From the NCBI GenBank assembly GCA_911728455.2, contig OU452219.1:16830397-16894396 (forward strand): DNA of 64,000 nucleotides, written 5' to 3'. Within the stretch, counting starts at the first letter, position 1; each line of letters begins with the position of its first letter. The stretch comes from Marthasterias glacialis (taxonomy: Eukaryota > Echinodermata > Asteroidea > Forcipulatida > Asteriidae). The notes beneath the pieces are model-generated. The model ran no database searches and was not told the DNA's origin. It saw only the letters and a list, made by a program, of their open reading frames with translations. Made by a program: the position numbers and the translations under genes. Shown in pieces: positions 1 through 12,100 of the stretch.

Positions 1-195
1 TGATAAGCGTCGGTAATATGAGGGGACGACTTGCTGCTACCCATAGTAACGAGGTTGATGCTGGGGGCCTTGATCGACTGGGAACCTGACGACATTTAAC
101 GTGTAAGTAAAACAAAATGTTATTGGGACCCTGTGATAAGTATTTTGCACATTGTACACGTCGACTTCTGCAACTCCAAAAAGTTTTCCGTAAAA

Positions 196-3100
196 ATGAA
201 GATGGAAAGGGTAACTTTGTTGGCCTTTGCGGCCGTCTGTGTTATGTTTGCCGACGCAAAAGTGATAACAGTAACTGATGAAAACTGGGGGACTATAATT
301 GAGGGAGAATGGATGCTAAAATTGTAAGTTTTATCAAGTCACAATGTCAGGCTTAGAGTTAGACATGTTATTGTAGCAATATTATAGCAATTTTTTGTTT
401 TTTTCAAATATGGTCAAACTATACATCAAATTAAAGGTCTTGACTGGAGAAATTCAATGGTGCAAACGCCATTGCCATAAGTGTTTTCGTTTATGAGTTA
501 CGCCCTCCCAAAGGCACCAAACTCCTGGGACACTTCTGGTCGTCAATAGTGTCAATGTGACTGCTAACCTAAAAACATACATACTACTCTTTTTGAAGTT
601 TAAATTTAGCCAAACTTTACATTGAATTAAAGCTGTTGATTCATAAATTACAGAAATGCAAAAACAAAACTGACAGGTGCTTCCATAACCTCTCAAATAT
701 TACTAATCATGAAACAACTCTTGTCTGTTTTTTTTGTTTTTTTTTCATTTCTGCAAACAGGGTGGAACGAACATCAACTACTTTCTTAAGTGAAAGAAAT
801 GCCTCCCTCCAGATATTCCGTTTATCAGCATCCAAAACTTCCCATTGTTTTTTTTCTACATGCAAAATAATAATTTGATACCTTACTGATCTTCTACAAT
901 GAGATCTCCTTTTTGAAGATCCTCCAGCAGCTTGTATGTGTAGACAGTACTAGGTGACTCGTTATAAACGACATTATACCAGTCCGGAAAACCTGGCACC
1001 TGAGGCAAAGGAATGATTGTTTACAAGTTAATTTAAAGAACTTGCAAATAAATAAAGAAATGCACTATGAATGGTAAAGCTGAAGCAAATTAAATGGTAA
1101 AATGAAGAATGAAATCCACAAGATCAATATTAGTTTTCATGCACTATCAATGGTAAAGCTGAAGCAAAACAATTGGTAAAATTGCTGAAACAAATTGTTC
1201 TTCTTGTAAATCCTCCAGGTTTTAGAAGTGCTATAAAAAACAACAGTGTTGACATGGTCGTGCACGTTAAGATGCTGAGAACAAATGAGAGAATGTGTGA
1301 AGAAATATATTTGGGCTCTCACTTGTGAAACCACTCTTGCTTTGTACCACTGGAATCCCTCATCTGTCTCAAATTTGTGTAGAACATGCTTCTTCACAAG
1401 AGGATTTATCTCAGTATCTGTGTTTTCACCCTCAACACCCTGACTCTCTCTGATTAGCTGCTTAACATTATTAGCCAACTCTTCTGGTGACAAAAGCTTC
1501 CTCTTCTTACTACCATCTGGCTGCTCCTCCTGGACTGAGAAACTGTACAGTTTAGGGTCTCCAACTTTCTGCTCCAGAAGATTCTTCCTGAATTTGAGCT
1601 GTGCTTTTAGGAGGTTCAACTTCTCATCTCGTTTCAAACCCTCCATTGCAGTGTCAACTTGTGATGCAGATTGCAAAAGCCCCCAATAGATGATGTCATT
1701 AGCTTGATCAATTTTTGCATTTATCTTTCTCTGCCTTGCCTCTTCCTCCTTCTTGAACTTCAGCCTCAGCTGCTCAACCTTCTGTTCCTTTATTTTCTCC
1801 TGACGCTCCTTGAACACTCTCTTCACGCTTTCAACTTTCCTTCTTGATGTTTTCAGAATTTTTCTTTCTTCCTCTTCACTCTTTGCCTCTAACCATTCAG
1901 TAGTTTTATTAAAAGTAAACATGATGCTGGCTTCTGCAGTGATTGTTGATATGTGAGGCCTTGTACGCAAAAGCTGGTCGTAATAAGCAAATATCGTCTC
2001 GCAATATTTGTTATGCTTAGCGGTTCCCTTAGTCTCTTGCTTCATGTCTTCAGTGACTTTTGCAGCATCATAGCGACCTCCAGGTAGTTGGTCTGCATAC
2101 AGGTTCTGGGTTAACTTGGCCAAAGCAGGCAACATGCCTCCAAGAATAACAATGCAGTGTGCATCAACTTCAGATTCCTTTATCAAGGCCTGGAATAAGA
2201 CATCATTCTTAATGCTTACATCTGGGAATGGACGAATTTCTCCCTTGAGGAAACCATCTAGATCACCATTGACATCCTTCAAGAATGTGACAAGTTGTAG
2301 ATACCGCTGGTTCATGTCGAAAATGTTGATGTCTTTACTTTCGATTAAATTCCACAGTGGTGTTGTCACCAGTTTACAAATAAGGCCAAGTGCTTTACAA
2401 CCTGCTACAAAAAAGGGCTGACTCAAGTCATGGAGGACCCATGGAGCCCCACCATCTTTCTTGAGAAATTCCACCATGTGTGGTTGGAGCCAGTATATTG
2501 CAGCAGCATTATGAAATAGAATGTTAAACCGGTTGCCATGGAAAGGAGTCAGTGGAAGACTCCTATAGTCATTTTCTCTCAGCAACTTACCGACTTCAAT
2601 TACGAATCTTCCGTGGCAACTGGTCTTGGCGTTTCCTCCATATGCAAAAACATTACAAGTTGTGCGAATAGTTCTTGCAATTGCAGATTCGGATGCTTTT
2701 TTGAATCGTGCATCCTTGATGGGCACCTCCGCTGCAGACCCAAAATGTAATAACTCCATTTGTTTAGCTGCTGTGTCGACCACCTCGGCCATATGAACTA
2801 ATCCGTGGAGGCCACAGAAGAAGTTATTCATTCTTGTCAGCTGATGTTTCAGTTCTTCTGTCAGGCTTGTCCAATCTTCTATTACTGTGGGTAATATCTC
2901 AGATCTGTAGAGTTTAAGGAGTTCATTAAACTTGGTCTCCGTAGCCGCTCTATCTGACATAGTGTTGCGCAAGTTAAAAAGCAGATCCTGGGAAGGAAGG
3001 TTGTTTGTTGGGGAGTAATACATCTTATCAATATCCCACAAAATTTGCTTAAAAACATCCAGGGTATCTTTGCCAGACTTGGTTAATAAATCTCTCAATC

Positions 3101-6100
3101 CAACAACAAATGGTCTTCCTGTGCTGTCTCTAATAGCATAAGCTCCATATTTGTGGCCAAATTTTGACGTCTCATCTGTTTCGATAGTTGTATTTGGCTG
3201 TTGCGGCAACTCTTCAGCAATTTGTTGTTGAGCAACAATCAATCTTTGAATATTAATGTTACGAACAGTCGACTGGCTGGGCAATTTATTTGGCACCTTA
3301 CCTGCCAAATCCAATACATCTGCTATGACCCCACCCACTTTGTGGGTTGCAACATTGCACGATAACAGTTTCTGTACGCACTTTTGTGTTTCAGGATTAT
3401 ATTCATGACTTTGTTCATTGAATAACTCTACTGTGTTGCTTGTTTGAATTTCTTCGTTGAGAACATCATTTCTATACTGCAACTCAAGTATCTCCTTTCG
3501 CAGTTTTTCTACTTCATCTTTGGTGTCCACTTCAGGTACTTCCACATCAACATCAGCGTATTTGTCCTCCAGTTTCTTACACTTTGACCTGTAGTATTTT
3601 TCTCTTTCCCTCAGTCTGTCAATTTCTACCTGCTTTTTAAAGCCTATCCTTCTCAATTTCAACTCCAGTTTTTGTTGTTGCTTTTCCTTGTCCTCCAGTT
3701 CTTTAATCCTATTATCCCGTCTTTTGATCTCCTCATCTACTGTCATCTTAATCCCTGTACTTGATGGCAAATCTTCATGCAGCCTTTTTAGTTCTCCTCT
3801 TACAGTAACACGTCTTGACTGTGACTGTGGTGCTGATGACATTTTTGGGGGCATTTTAAATCTTTCCAGATAGAAGCTCTGTAGTGCCTTCAAACCTTCC
3901 TTCCTACCTTTACTCTTGTTTAATTTTTGTTCAGTGTCCTTTAGTTTCTGAAGCATCCTTTTAATTTTGTTAATGTCTTGAGGTTTGTATGAGTATGTGT
4001 CTGACATATCTCTTGCTACATCATGTATAGAGGAGGATTTTAGTCTTTGTAACAGCTCACTATTAATGGGTAGGGGTATGGAACTTTCCTGTTGACTGGC
4101 CATATTTCTCCCTGAAGTGTTTAAGCTCCTCCTCTAAAAGCTCTAAATCATTTACAGTTAGTTCTGTCTGTGTTTGCTGATTAATAAAAAAAATTAATTT
4201 AACATGCATAGTAGCTATTAATCAATTGGGTATTAATAAGTAATTTCCTTTTCCAAAGACTTTCCCTTTTTTTTATTTATTATTATCTACTGATGGACTT
4301 CATGAATCAAAAACAAAAGGAAAATGTAATGCATCTGTTCAATGTATTGTGGCACAGATGTATTAACTTCCTTTTTATTCTCAAACATTTTTTGTTGCCA
4401 CTAGTATATTTGTTTGATCTTCCTAATGTTTATTTTTTTTCTACACACAAGGCTGTAGTTGCATTAGTTAGCAACCCTTTGTTTCAATACAAGTACTCAC
4501 CTTGTCTTCAAATGAAAGAGAACTAAAAACATCCACAAACTCTATGCTGAAACTTTCTTGCTCGGAATGATGAGGCTGTTGAAGGCGGAATTGTTCTCTT
4601 TGCTCTCTAAGCAGTCGCTCCAACTTCATGTGAAAAAAAAGGGAAAAGGGAACAATTATTTTTTCAATTGCATTAGCCTAAAGCAAAACAAGAAATGTTT
4701 AGTTAGTCATGAAATGACAAGCAAGTAGGCCTAAACACTCATTTTAAAACCCCATCTCACCTCCTCTTGATGATCAACAGGTGTCCTATCTGAATCGGTA
4801 GACTGTGTCAATTCGCTGGGAAAGACAAACAATGCAGGTTGAGACTCAAGAGTTTCTGACAAATCAGGGGATGCTGCAGTTTCAGAAAGTCTGGCTCTCT
4901 TCGACTTCAGTTCTTTTTCATCTGATTTAAGTTCCTGGTGCTTAGCCTCACTGCCCTGATGGATATGTGATGTGGAAAAATAAAAATCTGTAGATGGGAT
5001 TTGAGATGTCTGAGCACATTCAACTTCAGATGTTGATGCCACTGATACTTACTTGTGCCTTTTCTTCCTCTTCTAAGTCAGTTTCTTGGGTTTCTCCCCA
5101 GCGTTGGGCAAACTCCAGTTCTGACGTTCGTGGAGATGAAATCCCCTCTGCCTCCTCTTGTGTTTCTCCCCAGCGTTGGGCAAACTCCAGTTCTGACGTT
5201 CGTGGAGATGAAATCCCCTCTGCCTCCTCTTGTGTTTCTCCCCAGCGTTGGGCAAACTCCAGTTCTGACGTTCGTGGAGATGAAATCCCCTCTGCCTCCT
5301 CTTGTGTTTCCGGTGTTTCTCCCCAGCGTTGGGCAAACTCCAGTTCTGAAGTTCTTGGAGATGAAATCCCCTTTACCTCCTCTTCGGCTTTTGAGTCTTG
5401 CATTGGACGATGATGCGTGAATTCAGAAAATATCTACCAACAATTATAATGAAAGATATACAGATTAATGCATGACACACTGTTGAGAAATTATCTTTAT
5501 ATGAAATAGTTTAAAAAAACAGTTATCATGCCCATGAGGCCTCTAAAAATATATAGAAAAGTTAATACCCCCTCCTTTATATATAACATAGTGTAGTCCC
5601 TTGATGCTTTTATTTACTTTAGTTGAAAAAAAGGAAATAACCCAACACCAACAAAACTGTTGCTGGTCACTAATTAAACGTTTTCACAAAGTTTTATTCA
5701 TGGGGGAAAAAGAAATACGAATGCAAACATCAAGCACACCATCCCTTAAGCGAACCCTAACCCCATTGCTAGCGTATCACTCATTCTTATCAGCTTTTTT
5801 CAAGGCTGCTGCTTTTTAAAATCTCCACAATTCCCTTGCGCAATCTTGCGCAGGATCAAAAACCAAGTTTTCTTAATCAAAAAGGATCAAGGATTTTACT
5901 GGTATAAGTTTAAAAGAAAACCCCCCATGTTTTGACTCCTAAATTCTTAGAAAAATGTGAAAATTAAATCAAATTTTGGTCAAAAACAGGAAAAAATACA
6001 TAAAAACCTTATTTTCTCACCGATTTTGACGCCGTAAAAAGTACCAAGAACAGTTCAATCCTTTCTCTACCAATAGATGGCAGTATTTTCCCATTTAGAA

Positions 6101-9100
6101 GTCAATAGAGGGCAGTATAAATCCAAATTGGTGAACCCATGAAAACATGTAATTAGTTTCAAAATGGCCGCTCGCCAGATTGTCGCGTTGGTAACCCTGC
6201 TCTGAATATTTTTGGTTCCTGGAAAATTTAGGTATGTTTTTCCCTTTGTTATTGTATATATTAAAAGAAGAGGGCTTTATCGACTTGGAGGAGAGATTTG
6301 AGGCTTAGATGTCATGTTGGGACGGAGAAACGTCCATTTAAAAAAACTTAATTTTGTGTGGCGCCAGAATAGGAAATGTCAATATCGCGCTACCTCTAAC
6401 AAAGCTAGTTATTGTTATGTTAGACCCGTTACTGCGTTAGACCCTGTAACTCACTGGGGCGCTGTATTCCTTTTTTGAAATTTTGACTTGGACGGTCGTA
6501 CTAGCGCCTCAGGGAGATATTTAAGTGAATTTAGCCCTATCCTTGCCAAATACTACAAAATGCACTAAATGGTATAAGTTGTTGTAGTTTGTTGCATTCA
6601 GCAGTCATCTCTAAGTCTAATCCCATGAATATTATTGCACTGTGCCACAGTGCTGCCAACAGCAAGGTTCCACTTGCATTGGCCTTGACATGTCTATGTG
6701 CAGACTTCAATGCATATTGGTGCATTTAGTGGAGTAAATGCCCAATGCTAAGGCTGGTGTAAACCTAGTTGCGATAATCGTAACCCTCCATCCTCCCGAC
6801 GGTCGGAGACCGGAGGGTTACGAGATAAGACTGATATTATCGGTGTAACTAGCAGTTTTGACCAGTTTTTGCCAGACTCGTGATCAGATTCGTCCTTTTT
6901 TTTCCACTTTCCAAAATCATGACAGACATTCTAAACACATGGAGTTGATCTTTATTGTATGACAACGTCATCTGGAACCCTTAAAACAACATCATGAAAA
7001 TATTTGGCAGAAAAAACGACAAAAACTTACCAAAAGACTGACCGAATATATCCATAATCCATAGCGGGGCCAACTAGTGATTTTGAACGTCGCACTTGCT
7101 TGGCAACAACCAATCAGCGTGACCCAACCAAACACGCATCTGGACGAGCCATGGCTGTCGTATGCGTATCGGCCATTTCAGCTTGCAAACTCACCGCCTG
7201 TGTGTGTACATCGCCTGCATCCTGCGCACTCGGTCCGGGGGGGATCGGTGCTTACACACACAGGCGGTGAGTTTGCAAGCTGGAATGGCCGATACGCATA
7301 CGACAGCCATGGCTCGTCCAGATGCGTGTTTGGTTGGGTCACGCTGATTGGTTGTTGCCAAGCAAGTGCGACGTTCAAAATCACTAGTTGGCCCCGCTAT
7401 GGATTATGGATATATTCGGTCAGTCTTTTGGTAAGTTTTTGTCGTTTTTTCTGCCAAATATTTTCATGATGTTGTTTTAAGGGTTCCAGATGACGTTGTC
7501 ATACAATAAAGATCAACTCCATGTGTTTAGAATGTCTGTCATGATTTTGGAAAGTGGAAAAAAAAGGACGAATCTGATCACGAGTCTGGCAAAAACTGGT
7601 CAAAACTGCTAGTTACACCGATAATATCAGTCTTATCTCGTAACCCTCCGGTCTCCGACCGTCGGGAGGATGGAGGGTTACGATTATCGCAACTAGTGTA
7701 AACCAGTTCACTTCACAATGTAACAGAATCTTCTGCTGCATTTTGCTGCGTTTAGCACGGTTTTCATTTCAATTGTGTTGCATTTTGATGCATTTAGCAG
7801 GGTGCCTAGAGTAGAAGACACATGATGGGGGGTTAGGGTTAATATGAATGTACGTGTGATACCCTGTTCCAAAAATAGCAAAAATTTCGACAAATACTCA
7901 ACATAATTGCTGGAAAATCGCCTACTGACTTGCATTAATTAAAATTGTAGTATTGCGCAGTCAGTAACGCAGGATACCAGCTGTCGAGTGTCAATGACCC
8001 CCCACAATGGCTACAAAGAGGGAGCGTGATTTTCAACCCTACACAGCTGGTATCTTGCGTTGACTGCACAAAACAACAAGCAAGTCGGGGCATCAGCGAA
8101 CACGTAATCCTCGTCATGCTCGTAGCGTTAATACAACTTTTTACTAAAAACCTTGCACTTTACAGCATGTCACTGTTTAGGCCTGACGTTTGCAGTTGCG
8201 TCTTCAACGACAAAACACGCGCAAACACTATGCGGATAGCCTGTTCACTGATGCCCTGAGTTACATATTGTTTTACGCAGTCAACGCAGGATACCAGCTG
8301 ATTATTTGTCTTTGATTTATTTTGGAGCAATTTTTTGTCACTCTCTGTTTGAATATTTTGAAATTTGTACACAGGTTCCAAGTTTGATGGGGACTCCACT
8401 GGGACCCTACATTACGCCTGATCATGTCCAAATGAATATTTGGACCTGATCTGGCATATGTAGGGTCCGAGAAGGCGTTGTTGGATCCAGTAATTCGGAC
8501 ATCAACCCCAATTTCATGGCACTGCTTACCAAAAGATTGTACTCTTACTGCGCCCTGCAAAGCGTGTTCTTCTATCGGTCATGGCAGGGTGTAAGCACAG
8601 AATTCCACAATAAGCAGCCCCATGAAATTGGGCCCAGGAGGAGAGGAAACTGCATAGCTAGCTGAAGTGGCAGTTTTCAGTTTTTTTTTCTATTTCATAC
8701 AATAACAACATAACAATCACATCCCTGATATAACCTATAAACTAGAGGTTGAAATCCTCTTGCTCTGCCAAAAATCAATGATGCATTACACGGTTACACC
8801 TTTAGTCTAACATAATTTTTAAAGCAACATTTTGTATCAACCAATCCAAATTGAATAGTTAATGTGTGATTCATTGATTAATTACTCACTACGTGTTGTT
8901 ACACAGCTATGCCCCATGGTGTCCAGCTTGCAAGGCCATAGCTCCAGTGTGGACAAGCTTCTCAGCTGAGAGTAGAAACCTCAAGATCCAAGCGGGTGAG
9001 GTAGATGTGAGCTCTTCACCGGGACTCAGCGGCCGATTCATGGTCACCTCATTGCCGACCTTTTATCAGTGAGTACATTACACTAGGGTGCCTTGCACAA

Positions 9101-12100
9101 GAAGTTCAATGAAGGCCAGTATAGTGTGGAATTGGGTTGTATTCTGGTCATAACTCTGGTCGAACTGGGATTTTATACAAATATAAGGACCACCCTAGAC
9201 AAATTGGAGCTGGTTAGGAACACAAGTAACCTTTGATTATGTTTGTTCTGTTTCTGTTAGCCTAGAAATCCATTTCTTGTCCTAGTCTTTAACCAGTTGG
9301 CGCTGGATGACCTGTTTACACGCAGTTCCCGCTTAATGCATTCAGGTGTTTGCTTACATAAGAGGTAATGTTTTTGTGTAGATTTAGGACAGCGCTTGAC
9401 CAGAATATAGCGTCAAAGAATCTAGTTAGAGAAATGTAGCCCCTGGGGCCATATTTGAGAGCCCTTCATCAAAGCTCAAGCTCATTTTGGCATTTACTTG
9501 CTCTTGAAAGCAAACAATTATCAAGTCTATTTGTGTTTCCTGCAGTGTTCACAATGGTGAGTTTAGAGTTTACACCGGATCCCGTGGTATGGATGACTTT
9601 GTGAGTTACATTGAGGATGAGAGATACACTGAGCTTGAACCAGTATCCTCCTGGAAGGCACCAAACTCCATTTTGTAAGTCTTCGGTTGTAACAATCACT
9701 GTTTCATGTACCATAACACCAACATTTCGAGATTTTCTTCTTTTAGTTTTTAATAGTAATAGTAATAATAGACTTATATGGCGAACTTATCCGGAAACCC
9801 AGTCAAGGCCCCTACACAAAACAAGAAGTTTGTATACAAAATTCAAGATCAAGTTTAAAATTGTACTGACTAGCGAAGCAAATGGGATTTCAGTTCCTTC
9901 TTGAAGATGTTCAAAGATGTGGTTTGACGTACATGTAGTGAGGCAGGGAGTTTGTTCCAAATGGAAAGTGCAGCCTTGACAAAGGCGCAGTATTAGTATT
10001 CAGTGTACACACAAAATTGTCAGTCCAAATATTTTGCTAATGCAAAATTGCTGCACAAAGAAAATCTTTTCATGTGCCGTACTTTTTCAAAATGGGCTCA
10101 CTGGGAAGTCTTGTTGAGCTGTATAAATGAGTACAAGTATATGAATATTCAAAGTGTTTGTTGGAATCACACACAAAAAATAATAATTTGTCTCTAATTA
10201 CAGGATGTCTCTTGTGTCACTCATCTTTAAATTGTCCATGCAAGTCAGGGTGAGTTAATCTTTACTTCTGGTAACTAAACATAGGCCTGATACTTCACGG
10301 AGGCACTTGCCTCCGTTACCCCTGGTCATTGCCTTGGTGCCCTTGAAATTTTCCAATAGAAGTTTACAATTTCTTCATAGAGGTGTCCTGTATCAAGAAG
10401 AAAATGCCTTGGTGCCCTTGCCCTTTCAAGAACAAAGCAATCAGGCCTGTAATCATGTAGGAATTTCTTTTAAAAATATTACATTAACATTATTTTCAGC
10501 GAAGTGTTTTGATAAAAAAATGTGTGAAACATTTTTGTTAGTGAAAAATTATTTGTTTATTTATCCCTATTACCCGGCTAAGTGGCCAGGCAATATTTAA
10601 CCCTAACTCCGTTGAGCGATTTACTAGGATCCGTACTCACTCTAACAAAATATAACACCATATGGCAACTCATCATCCAGACTGTTGGACTTTGATTATG
10701 GTGGTATACCTGATCCCATGTAAAGCATGATCAGTTTAATAGTGCAGTCCTCAATCCAGCACCATTTAGTAACTCAACACCCAAACTGTTGGACTTTGAT
10801 TATGGTGGTATGCCTGATTCCATGTAAAGCATAATCAGTTTATTACTGTAGTCCTCAATCCAACACCATTCAGTAACTCAACACCCAATCTTTTGGACTT
10901 TGATTATGGTGGTATGCCTGATCCCATGTAAAGCGTAATCAGTTTATTACTGTAGTCCTCAATCCAACACCATTCAGTAACTCAACACCCAAACTGTTGG
11001 ACTTTGATTATGGTGGTATACCTGGTCCCATGTAAAGCATAATCAGTTTATTACTGTAGTTTTCAATCCAACACCATTCAGTAACTCCACACCCAAACTG
11101 TTGGACTTTGATTATGGTGGTATACCTGATCCCATGTAAAGCATGATCAGTTTAATAGTGCAGTCCTCAATCCAGCACCATTCAGTAACTCAACACCCAA
11201 ACTGTTGGACTTTGATTATGGTAGTATGCCTGATCCCATGTAAAGCATAATCAATTTATTACTGTAGTCCTCAATCCAACACCATTCAGTAATTTAACAC
11301 CCAAACTGTTGGACTTTGATTATGGTGGTATACCTGGTCCCATGTAAAGCATGATCAGTTTATTTCTGTAGTTTTCAATCCAACACCATTCAGTAACTCA
11401 ACACCCAAACTGTAGGACTTTGATTATGGTGGTATGCCTGATCCCATGTAAAGCGTAATCAGTTTATTACTGTGGTCCTCAATCCAACACCATTCAGTAA
11501 CTCAACACCCAAACTGTTGGACTTTGATTATGGTGGTATACCTGGTCCCATGTAAAGCATAATCAGTTTATTACTGTAGTTTTCAATCCAACACCATTCA
11601 GTAACTCCACACCCAAACTGTTGGACTTTGATTATGGTGGTATACCTGATCCCATGTAAAGCATGATCAGTTTAATAGTGCAGTCCTCAATCCAGCACCA
11701 TTCAGTAACTCAACACCCAAACTGTTGGACTTTGATTATGGTGGTATGCCTGATCCCATGTAAAGCATAATCAATTTGTTACTGTAGTCCTCAATCCAAC
11801 ACCATTCAGTAATTTAACACCCAAACTGTTGGACTTTGATTATGGTGGTATACCTGGTCCCATGTAAAGCATGATCAGTTAATTACTGTAGTTTTCAATC
11901 CAACACCATTCAGTAACTCAACACCCAAACTGTTGGACTTTGATTATGGTGGTATGCCTGATCCCATGTAAAGCGTAATCAGTTTATTACTGTAGTCCTC
12001 AATCCAACACCATTCAGTAACTCAACACCCAAACTGTTGGACTTTGATTATGGTGGTATACCTGGTCCCATGTAAAGCATAATCAGTTTATTACTGTAGT

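Larger units (their letters stand above)
374..6407 (-). mobile_element. 6.03-kb DNA transposon with two ORFs, unclassified superfamily
   Basis: This block is absent from the paralogous intron 1 of unit B, where the uninterrupted target reads ATGTTATTGTTATG (about 56,070). Here GTTATTG(T) occurs on both sides (367-374 and 6,408-6,415), a 7- or 8-bp target-site duplication. The ends form an imperfect 14-bp terminal inverted repeat: TAGCAATATTATAG on the left and TAGCTTTGTTAGAG on the right, 10 of 14 matching. Inside, all coding capacity is on the minus strand: an exon-split acidic ORF1 and a large transposase-like ORF2. No coding was recognised in the terminal 374-880 and 5,420-6,407 stretches. 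A 7-8-bp duplication fits hAT, P, Dada or Novosib-like elements; I could not assign one. Confidence 0.85.

Noticed and set aside
454..878. Short frames near the right end of the minus-strand transposon gene
   Set aside because: They lie outside the spliced ORF2, have no motifs, and are not in an exon-like setting.
4994..5420. Plus-strand and alternative-frame repeats opposite transposon ORF1
   Set aside because: They are shadows of the 72-bp repeat; only the minus-strand frame has consistent splice sites and continues into further exons.
7077..7469. Open frames that encode the same peptide on both strands
   Set aside because: They arise from the perfect symmetry of foldback element 1; no homology or splice context supports a gene.
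9611..10600. Short plus-strand frames in TMX1 introns 2-4 (also at 59,153-60,066)
   Set aside because: They run across intron sequence, lack motifs, and repeat in unit B only through the recent duplication.
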